The position numbers were made by a program, and so were the translations under genes. Positions 7,371 to 12,507 of a stretch of 12,507 nucleotides of DNA are shown one piece after another. The notes below the pieces were generated by a model that saw nothing but the letters and a program-made list of their open reading frames with translations, was not told the DNA's origin and searched no databases. The stretch's first letter is position 1. Every line of letters begins with the position of its first letter. The stretch comes from an uncultured Lachnospiraceae bacterium (lineage in GTDB: Bacteria; Bacillota; Clostridia; Lachnospirales; Lachnospiraceae): NCBI GenBank assembly GCA_945834545.1, contig CAMAHO010000048.1, positions 1-12,507 of the forward strand. Direction: 5' to 3'.

Positions 7371-7388
7371 TTGTGACGCCAATCACAA
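7371..7388. promoter_or_regulatory. CRP/FNR-like palindrome upstream of the S24 regulator
   Basis: TTGTGA-N6-TCACAA is a perfect palindrome matching the TGTGA-N6-TCACA form recognised by CRP/FNR-family regulators. Two weak promoters surround it on the minus strand. One is TTGATA/TATAAG (7412-7417 and 7391-7396) and the other is TTGTGA/TATTAT (7383-7388 and 7362-7367), both with 15-base spacers. The binding protein is unknown and could be the S24 regulator itself. Confidence 0.45.
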
Positions 7389-7435
7389 TTCTTATACATA
7401 GTCTTTGGAAGTATCAAAGGATGAAAACAGATACC

Positions 7436-7464
7436 GGGAAGGTTATTCAATGAATAGCCTTCCC
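7436..7464. terminator. Stable hairpin after the dGTPase gene
   Basis: A 13-base-pair stem (7436-7448 with 7452-7464, one G-U pair) closes a three-base loop, 10 bases past the dGTPase stop. In the dGTPase direction the stem is followed by GGTATCTGTTTTC, so there is no immediate U-tract. It may still act as a terminator or as a 3'-end stabiliser. Confidence 0.5.
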
Positions 7465-7474
7465 TCAAAAGACC

Positions 7475-8686
7475 TCAGTCAAAATAACCAATATAATTGA
7501 TTCTGTACCTGTTTCCCGGGAACAGATAATCAAATACATCCACAAAATAGTCGTCAGTCATGCTGGCGATATAGTCCACCACAATATCATCTGCAGAGTA
7601 CTTCTCTGTCTCATATCGTTTTCCGTAATTTCCAATATGGCTGTTTATGTAATCAATATGATGAGTGAAAATGGGGGAAGACTTTTTGACCTCCGTATAA
7701 TCCTTTAAAAGCCTATTGTATAGTTCTTCCAACATAGGATAAATCTGTTCGTCAAAGACTTTTGTATTGGAATCGTGACGGTAAATCTTCTGATAGTTTT
7801 CCTTTTTTCCTTGGGAAAACGCCTTGTAAAAATTCGAGTCCATGCTGATGTAGGGTTTTCCGTAGCTTCTTTCAATAATATGAACCGACATATTATTGAT
7901 AATCTCCGCATTGATTGTACCGATTCCTAAATCCCCAAAGCAATCGTCCGACTCGATCAGTCCCAGCTTTCGTGCATCCTGTCTGTCCTTTCCCAGGTAA
8001 GCTATAATATCCGCCACTCTCATGACACAGGCTTCCAAGGTGTTTGGCACAAGTTTCTTCACCCCATCCTTGTTTACCATACAGTCTTGCATTTTCTCAT
8101 CGAAGGCGGCAAAATCCGTATAGGCCCTGGGCTGATATTTCTCTAATTCCATCTCTCCGTTGTGGCAGATGATTCCGTCAAGGGTTTGTAAGCTCAGATT
8201 CACTGAAAAAATCTCATCCAATATCCTGGCACTCTGGATATTGTGATTAAAGTATTTCCCCGTTCTCCCATGGTAGATTTCACTCAGTTTATTCTCTACC
8301 GCGTGTCCAAAGGGTGTATGTCCTATATCGTGCCCCAGAGAAATGGCTTCAATCAAATCTAAATTCAGGTTTAAAGCCTTCCCAATATTTCTCGCTATCC
8401 TGGACACCAGCTGAACATGAACGGACCTCCTGGTGATATCATCGTTCTTGTACAACGAAAAGACCTGGGTTTTGTCCTGATAGCGATTGTAATAGGGCGT
8501 ATGCATGATCTTCTCACAATCTCTTACATAGCCCGGTCTCCACAAAGTGGCTTTATCCCGGTCGGGATTTCTTCTAACAATGGCGTCCTCAGAGCACGCA
8601 AAGGGATTCTCCACATGATTTTTGCGATCCTCCCGTATCCTCTCCTGCAGCTCCTCTGACAGAGAAATATAGTGTTTCCCTCCCAT
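7475..8686 (-). CDS. HD-domain dGTP triphosphohydrolase-like protein
   Basis: This 403-residue protein belongs to the dGTPase branch of the HD phosphohydrolases, which cleave dNTPs to nucleoside and triphosphate in the cytoplasm. Family landmarks occur in order. They are YQDKTQVFSLYKNDDITRRS (69-88), the metal ligand His90 in SVHVQLVSRIAR, the HD pair His119-Asp120 in SLGHDIGHTPFGHAVE, and the late aspartate Asp226 in MRVADIIAYLGKD. All four metal ligands are therefore present and the enzyme should be active. Length suits the short bacterial dGTPase-like group rather than the 505-residue E. coli Dgt. AAAGGA lies seven bases before the ATG. It follows the coat-protein gene after 58 bases. Nucleotide preference is unknown. 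Homologues influence dNTP pools and, in some bacteria, phage resistance. Confidence 0.88.
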   Translation of the reverse strand: MGGKHYISLSEELQERIREDRKNHVENPFACSEDAIVRRNPDRDKATLWRPGYVRDCEKIMHTPYYNRYQDKTQVFSLYKNDDITRRSVHVQLVSRIARNIGKALNLNLDLIEAISLGHDIGHTPFGHAVENKLSEIYHGRTGKYFNHNIQSARILDEIFSVNLSLQTLDGIICHNGEMELEKYQPRAYTDFAAFDEKMQDCMVNKDGVKKLVPNTLEACVMRVADIIAYLGKDRQDARKLGLIESDDCFGDLGIGTINAEIINNMSVHIIERSYGKPYISMDSNFYKAFSQGKKENYQKIYRHDSNTKVFDEQIYPMLEELYNRLLKDYTEVKKSSPIFTHHIDYINSHIGNYGKRYETEKYSADDIVVDYIASMTDDYFVDVFDYLFPGNRYRINYIGYFD

Positions 8687-8735
8687 ATGTACTTCCTTTC
8701 CTTATTTGTCCGTAACAAAATTGTTCGAATGATTT

Positions 8736-8757
8736 TGGGATGGCCTACGCCATCCCA
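8736..8757. other. Perfect hairpin enclosing the coat-protein stop codon
   Basis: Nine-base arms (8736-8744 and 8749-8757) flank a four-base loop. On the minus strand the loop is G-TAG, so the stop codon of the coat-protein gene sits in the loop. No T-tract follows on either strand, so it is not a standard terminator. It may mark an mRNA processing or stability point before the dGTPase gene. Confidence 0.6.
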
Positions 8758-9203
8758 TTCACTGTCTTGTACTTGTATAGCATTTCTGCATGGTTTTGTT
8801 CTTCTATCTGGATGTCCGCCAAGAGCTTGCGTATCTCAGACTGGCTGAAATTAAAGACATCGGAATTGTACTCTGTGGAAATCATCTTTTCAGCAGCAAT
8901 GCAATCTGTTGCCAGAAAGGCATCGCTCGCCTTGTCCTCCGACTGCTCCATATTGTCATAGGTTGCCTTTGGAGAATAGTCCTTCCCCTCGCTGTCATTG
9001 CAATCACAAGAAGGGCACTTTCCGTTTAACACCTGGTTTAAAGACTCATGATGGGTACGCTCCCTCTCCTCCAGAGTATGAAAGAGATTTCGCAATTCCT
9101 CATCCTTCGCCAGATTAGCATAGCGATTGTACTTCTCTGCGCAGCTTAATTCCTGGGTCATCAAATCCTTAATTGTCTCGACTTCTTTTTGTTTTAAAGA
9201 CAT
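8745..9203 (-). CDS. Ferritin-fold, CotF-like spore coat protein
   Basis: This 152-residue, mostly helical protein resembles the CotF/rubrerythrin-like spore coat proteins of Clostridia. Four helices carry what look like di-iron ligands: Glu18 in helix A, Glu48-x-x-His51 in helix B, Glu105 in helix C and Glu135-x-x-His138 in helix D. If these bind metal, the protein could be an oxidase or peroxidase rather than only structural. Between the two helix pairs sits a Cys cluster (Cys63, Cys66, Cys68) in KCPSCDCN, which could bind another metal. The start is set by GGAGGT five bases before the ATG. The gene follows the GH5 gene after 52 bases without a terminator, so read-through from the pseudaminic acid operon is possible. 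Spore association is inferred from family only. Confidence 0.75.
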   Translation of the reverse strand: MSLKQKEVETIKDLMTQELSCAEKYNRYANLAKDEELRNLFHTLEERERTHHESLNQVLNGKCPSCDCNDSEGKDYSPKATYDNMEQSEDKASDAFLATDCIAAEKMISTEYNSDVFNFSQSEIRKLLADIQIEEQNHAEMLYKYKTVNGMA

Positions 9204-9255
9204 ATCTTACCTCCAAATTCTTATTTCAGAGATAGTATGTCTATTTTTCATCAAA

Positions 9256-10521
9256 TTATTCGTACTGCTTTTTTAAGGTTTCCAACAAATCCGGGAAGAA
9301 TACGGACAGCTTTTCCCTATCAATTAAGCCATACTGATTTTCTGCCACTTCAATCTGTCCGTTATCCCAATACATGCAGGGCAGGCCGGTAAGCTCTGCA
9401 CGGAAACAATAATCCTTTGCCCAAGAGCATCTGTCCGAAAGATTATCCTTATTCACAGCACCCATCTCCGTGATGACCACCCCATATCCCTTGCGGAGCA
9501 TATTGGAATCCACGTTGGTCATAAAGCTCAACTCAGCCCGGTCCTTTCTCCAGGTAGAATAGCTCTCAAACTGTTCACAGAAGGCCTTAGGCTTGAACCC
9601 ATGAATCCCCAGAAACAAATGTCCTTCTATGGTATCGGTGGGCATAACAAAAGGATAACCGTCCTCTGTAGCGTGGTCAGACTCTGCACTCAGACAGGAG
9701 ACAATTAAGAATCTCTGTGAATTCATACCACCTAAGCTGCGGATGGTATCCACAAATGCCTGATTTAGTTCATTGACACAGCCTACTGCCTCCTCCTTGA
9801 TGGCGGGCAGAATGTTATCCGGGTCATCGCTGGGGAAGCTCCATTCATAGTCCGTACCTGCTAGTCTGGGAGCATCCATCCCCTCAAAGATCAAATGCTC
9901 ATCCTTATCCTGAAAGGCTGTTGCTATCTGGGTCCACATATTCGTCAGAAAGCTCTTGGACTCCTCCAACTTCTCATAGGAAGGATAATACTGGTTGTAA
10001 TCGCCCTGAGAATTCAGAATGACATAAAAGCCTTCTCCCAAAGCCCAGTCTACAACCTCCTTCACCCGGTTCATCCAGGCGGAATCAATCACTCCGTTTT
10101 CCATATGATTATGCCAGGTCACAGGGATACGAATGGTGGTAAAGCCTGCATCTCTGACATAGCTGATTAACTCCTGTGTTATCTTTGGCATTCCAAAGCT
10201 GACCTCGGATTCAATTCCTATGCCTTCCTGTTCAGACTCTAATCCGCCGGCCAGATTCCAGCCCAATCTAAGCAGCTTGGAATAGGCTACTGCGTCTGCG
10301 GGAATCTCCCCTGCTTCGTGGGACACCCCTTCAAAGGTAATCCTTTCATCCGTTGGAGCTTCCTCCACTACCTCAACCTTTCTCTCGATATTGACCAAGG
10401 CTACCTGGTCCTGCGTATAGATATCTCCTACATCCACCCATTCCGTGCCACAGCCTGTCATACTAATCATAGCCAACGCTGCACTCAATGCGATTCCCCT
10501 TTTCAAGCCAATCCTTCTCAT
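9256..10521 (-). CDS. GH5-fold lipoprotein, probably catalytically dead
   Basis: This 421-residue protein starts with a lipoprotein signal peptide (basic MRRIGLKRG, hydrophobic stretch, lipobox MTGC with Cys24), so it should sit on the outer face of the membrane. Residues about 80-415 match the glycoside hydrolase family 5 barrel. Arg131 is in TTIRIPVTW, His137 follows, the nucleophile position Glu352 is in VVITEMGAVNKDN, and Trp385 is in YWDNG. However, the acid/base site, normally N-E-P, reads D-A-P (216-218, in HLIFEGMDAPRLAGT). The usual LHHE after the third strand reads SQGD (171-174). Loss of both suggests a carbohydrate-binding pseudo-enzyme. A good AAGGAGA site lies upstream, and the gene begins 15 bases after the glycosyltransferase stop, so it belongs to the pseF operon. 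The ligand is unknown. Confidence 0.82.
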   Translation of the reverse strand: MRRIGLKRGIALSAALAMISMTGCGTEWVDVGDIYTQDQVALVNIERKVEVVEEAPTDERITFEGVSHEAGEIPADAVAYSKLLRLGWNLAGGLESEQEGIGIESEVSFGMPKITQELISYVRDAGFTTIRIPVTWHNHMENGVIDSAWMNRVKEVVDWALGEGFYVILNSQGDYNQYYPSYEKLEESKSFLTNMWTQIATAFQDKDEHLIFEGMDAPRLAGTDYEWSFPSDDPDNILPAIKEEAVGCVNELNQAFVDTIRSLGGMNSQRFLIVSCLSAESDHATEDGYPFVMPTDTIEGHLFLGIHGFKPKAFCEQFESYSTWRKDRAELSFMTNVDSNMLRKGYGVVITEMGAVNKDNLSDRCSWAKDYCFRAELTGLPCMYWDNGQIEVAENQYGLIDREKLSVFFPDLLETLKKQYE

Positions 10522-10536
10522 GTTAATTCTCCTTCA

Positions 10537-11610
10537 CTATATCTGTTCATTTTGTCGATGTATGGCAGGCTCCTCGTAGGCATCCAGAAAATCTGCCCCC
10601 AGCATTTTTATTTTTTCTGCAAACTGAATGCCTTCTGTATTTGTCAACACAGAAACCACCAAGCTGAATTTCTTTTCAAAAAAGTTAAGCATCTCCATAG
10701 GAACGGATGCGTCCATTACCAGATAGTCCGGGAAAAGCTCTCTATAGGGAATCACATCCCGTGGATGAGGTTTCATAACCACAGTCCTGTTAGTTCCGTA
10801 CTGTTTGATGATATCTCTGAATATCTGTTCTCTCACCGGCAGCTCACACACCGGCTCAGTCAATACCAAGAGTGTTTCTCCCTCCTGATTCAGTGCTGTC
10901 TTCAAGGCTTCTATATCCTTCACAAAAACACTTAACAAAAGCTCCTTGTCCTCTTTTGTCAGATGTGCTACCAGCTCATTTCGGGACTGTTGTATATAGT
11001 AGGGACAGGAGCACCTAATCTGGCTGATATCGTTTACTTCCATATCCAGACAGTATTTTCCATATCCGTTTTGTATAAAAATCAAATTCAGTTTTTTGGA
11101 TAAAAAGGTCTTTAAGCCAAACATTCCCCTGTTATCATAGCGTGCTGTATCAAAGAACCACAGACAGTTCAGGCCGTCCTCCAGGGCGTGATAATAGATG
11201 CGGTTTTGATTCAAATAATACCCGATTGGGTCTGAATCGCAAAACACATATATCTCCTTGTACTCCCTGAAATCAACCGGAATGAAAGGCGCCTCCAGCT
11301 CTGCCAGTCTCTTGGTATACCGAATACGATTGTACAATGCCTTTGCCGGACGACAACCCGGTTTCTTGTATTTCGCAAGCTCCGGGAAAAAATCAGGTTT
11401 CTTTTCGTCAAAGTCTACCACTGCCTCAAAAATGCCACATCCTATAACCCTGCTCTTTAAATCCCCAAACTGAATCGACATATGGCTCAGAACCAGGGTA
11501 GCCTTTCCTCTCTGCTCCACCGGTAAATTCAATTCCTTTAAGAAAGCCACGTAAACATGATAAAAGGTATGGCAGACATAGATTCGCTCTCTCGTGGGTT
11601 GTCTCTTCAT
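10537..11610 (-). CDS. Sialyltransferase-like glycosyltransferase, candidate pseudaminyltransferase
   Basis: This is a 357-residue GT-B type enzyme resembling the bacterial sialyltransferase/polysialyltransferase group (GT52/GT38-like). The N-terminus RIYVCHTFYHVYVAF is typical of that group. Glu144-Asp145-Gly146 in YYHALEDGLN matches the D/E-D/E-G motif that supplies the base. Lys280-Pro281-His282-Pro283 in VVMKPHPRD matches the HP motif that binds the CMP leaving group. Ser320/Thr323 may be the third S/T motif. No signal peptide or membrane helix is evident, so it should act at the cytoplasmic side. The AAGGA site lies in the last codons of pseF, with four bases between stop and ATG, so the two are tightly coupled. 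The donor is therefore most likely CMP-pseudaminic acid. The acceptor (surface glycan or flagellin) is unknown. Confidence 0.78.
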   Translation of the reverse strand: MKRQPTRERIYVCHTFYHVYVAFLKELNLPVEQRGKATLVLSHMSIQFGDLKSRVIGCGIFEAVVDFDEKKPDFFPELAKYKKPGCRPAKALYNRIRYTKRLAELEAPFIPVDFREYKEIYVFCDSDPIGYYLNQNRIYYHALEDGLNCLWFFDTARYDNRGMFGLKTFLSKKLNLIFIQNGYGKYCLDMEVNDISQIRCSCPYYIQQSRNELVAHLTKEDKELLLSVFVKDIEALKTALNQEGETLLVLTEPVCELPVREQIFRDIIKQYGTNRTVVMKPHPRDVIPYRELFPDYLVMDASVPMEMLNFFEKKFSLVVSVLTNTEGIQFAEKIKMLGADFLDAYEEPAIHRQNEQI

Positions 11611-11614
11611 CCTT

Positions 11615-12319
11615 CTATCCTTTCTGTCTATCCCTTTCCATCATATATTGATATTTCATCTCTGCAAGAAGCCAGTCTGTCTCATTGTCAATATCCTGAA
11701 CCTCAAGCTCCGAAACCTTGTAGGGCAACACCCTCCTGCCAAACAAAAGTCCGGTCTTTAAGAAACTATCCACCTGCAGCAGATAAAACTGTCCCGCATC
11801 GTGATACCAGCATTCTAAATCCTGGGACCTGGCATTTCGATATTCGGGGGTCACAAACATTAGTCCCCCCTCCCGCTCTACTAAAGCTCTCTGTGGTGGG
11901 TAAGAAAAGGCTACCACCGGAACCACGCCGTCAACCTCTCCGGACTGTAAAAGCTCCATAGCCTCTCTAAGTTTCTTGGCCGTTACAAAGGGAGCTGTAG
12001 GATAAATACAGCAGCATACATCAAAGCTTTGCCCCTGTTCCATATAGTTATATAACACCTCAGAAACCACATCTGCTGTGGTTGCAAAGTCATTTGCCGT
12101 TTCCGGACTTCGAAGGAAGGGAACCTGGGCTCCTGCTTTTTTAGAAATCTCTGCAATCTCCTCGTCGTCGGTGGATACCATAACCTCATCAAAGCATCCA
12201 CTTTCCAGGGCAGCTTGAATGGAATACTCAATGATAGACTTCCCTAAAAAGGGTTTGATGTTCTTTCTGGGAATCCGTTTACTGCCACCTCTGGCGGTAA
12301 TCACAGCAATGCTTTTCAT
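11615..12319 (-). CDS. pseF: Pseudaminic acid cytidylyltransferase
   Basis: This 234-residue enzyme joins CTP and pseudaminic acid to give CMP-pseudaminic acid in the cytoplasm. The nucleotide-binding signature ARGGSKRIPRKN is at residues 9-20, STDDEEIAEI follows at 49-58, and the base contact region is YPTAP (106-110). The segment SQDLECWYHDAGQFY (165-179) is characteristic of PseF rather than NeuA. The metal-binding aspartates are in VQDIDNETDW (Asp209, Asp211). The frame stays open to 12370, but the start at 12319 is preferred. It has a GGAGGT site 11 bases upstream, it begins with the family's MKSIAVITARGG, and the promoter at 12361-12390 would start RNA near 12353, after the longer start. 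It is first gene of the operon with the transferase and GH5 lipoprotein. Confidence 0.92.
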   Translation of the reverse strand: MKSIAVITARGGSKRIPRKNIKPFLGKSIIEYSIQAALESGCFDEVMVSTDDEEIAEISKKAGAQVPFLRSPETANDFATTADVVSEVLYNYMEQGQSFDVCCCIYPTAPFVTAKKLREAMELLQSGEVDGVVPVVAFSYPPQRALVEREGGLMFVTPEYRNARSQDLECWYHDAGQFYLLQVDSFLKTGLLFGRRVLPYKVSELEVQDIDNETDWLLAEMKYQYMMERDRQKG

Positions 12320-12360
12320 TGTCTTAAGCGACCTCCGTAATCTGCTCTGTATTATGAAAC

Positions 12361-12390
12361 ATTTTACCATTTTTAAGTCATTTCAGTCAA
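12361..12390 (-). promoter_or_regulatory. Promoter of the pseF operon
   Basis: On the minus strand a -35 TTGACT (12385-12390) is followed after 18 bases by a -10 TAAAAT (12361-12366). The RNA would start near 12353, giving a leader of about 34 bases that contains the GGAGGT site. This decides the pseF start codon. It is predicted by inspection only. Confidence 0.6.
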
Positions 12391-12394
12391 TAGA

Positions 12395-12412
12395 TTGTGA
12401 CAGGTTACACAA
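12395..12412. promoter_or_regulatory. TTGTG-N8-CACAA site upstream of the pseF promoter
   Basis: Five-base inverted arms with an eight-base spacer sit just upstream of the pseF -35 box, a typical position for an activator. It has the same arms and spacing as the palindrome at 7371-7388 and shares 12 of 18 bases with it, including TTGTGAC. Confidence 0.35.
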
Positions 12413-12507
12413 AAATGTAAGCTGGATAAGCAAAAACATAACAGTTCAGTCACGCCATTCGCAAAGTCGCACCTTCGGTGCTTCCCCGCTGCTTCGCAGC
12501 TAGCTTT
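12413..12507. repeat. Hairpin-rich intergenic stretch, possible dispersed repeat
   Basis: Two similar hairpins stand in tandem: GCACC-TTC-GGTGC (12469-12481) and GCTGC-TTC-GCAGC (12488-12500), separated by TTCCCC. No open frame is evident here. The sequence runs off the window, so its true end and any U-tract are unseen. The look is of a dispersed intergenic repeat or an RNA element. No second copy occurs in the window, so this is inference. Confidence 0.4.

Noticed and set aside
9204..9255. ATAG-N5-CTAT plus T-run between the GH5 and coat-protein genes as a terminator.
   Set aside because: The stem is only four AT-rich pairs and the T-run is on the plus strand, where no gene ends.
10318..10935. 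A long open frame (205 codons) on the plus strand.
   Set aside because: It is antisense to the GH5 lipoprotein and the glycosyltransferase, both recognisable by motifs and ribosome sites, and its product has no recognisable domain.
12320..12370. A 17-residue N-terminal extension of PseF from an upstream ATG.
   Set aside because: The upstream ATG has no ribosome site and overlaps the -10 box of the predicted promoter, while the internal ATG has GGAGGT and the family's N-terminus.

Overview
The window looks like chromosome from an anaerobic, spore-forming low-GC Gram-positive, most likely Clostridia and plausibly Lachnospiraceae. The evidence is a CotF-like ferritin-fold spore coat protein, purine-rich AAGGAGG-type ribosome sites, moderate GC content, a LacI-fold/GGDEF regulator and a pseudaminic acid gene next to a lipoprotein of the GH5 fold. 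The genus assignment is inference. No rRNA, tRNA, CRISPR array, transposase or phage gene is seen.

Left part (1-4489). A Na+/proline symporter gene (putP-like) and a coupled EamA-type transporter gene run leftward. They are divergent from a LysR-type regulator gene, which is followed on the same strand by an RlmI-like methyltransferase gene. The putP/lysR gap is dense with signals. A dyad at 2510-2529 covers the -35 boxes of both divergent promoters. A 52-bp perfect inverted repeat (2559-2670) begins where the lysR transcript should start and ends just before the lysR ribosome site.

Middle part (4495-9203, all leftward). The genes, from left to right on the map, encode a soluble diguanylate cyclase fused to a LacI-like ligand-binding domain, an XRE/LexA-like (S24) regulator whose Ser-Lys protease dyad appears lost, an HD-domain dGTPase-like protein and a ferritin-fold spore-coat-like protein. 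The methyltransferase and cyclase genes converge with only 5 bp between them, and each seems to carry the other's terminator inside its coding sequence.

Right part (9256-12507, all leftward). A compact operon, transcribed from a good promoter at 12361-12390, reads pseF (CMP-pseudaminic acid synthetase), then a sialyltransferase-like glycosyltransferase with EDG and KPHP motifs, then a GH5-fold lipoprotein. PseF would activate pseudaminic acid and the transferase would attach it to a glycan or protein. The GH5 lipoprotein has lost its acid/base glutamate and a conserved histidine motif but keeps the nucleophile position, so it may bind rather than cut a glycan. This three-gene unit is the best candidate for an undescribed system: nonulosonic-acid decoration plus a surface glycan-binding pseudo-glycosidase. 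The rest of the pseudaminic acid pathway is not in view and may lie beyond 12507. Between 12413 and 12507 are two small triloop hairpins that look like part of a dispersed repeat.
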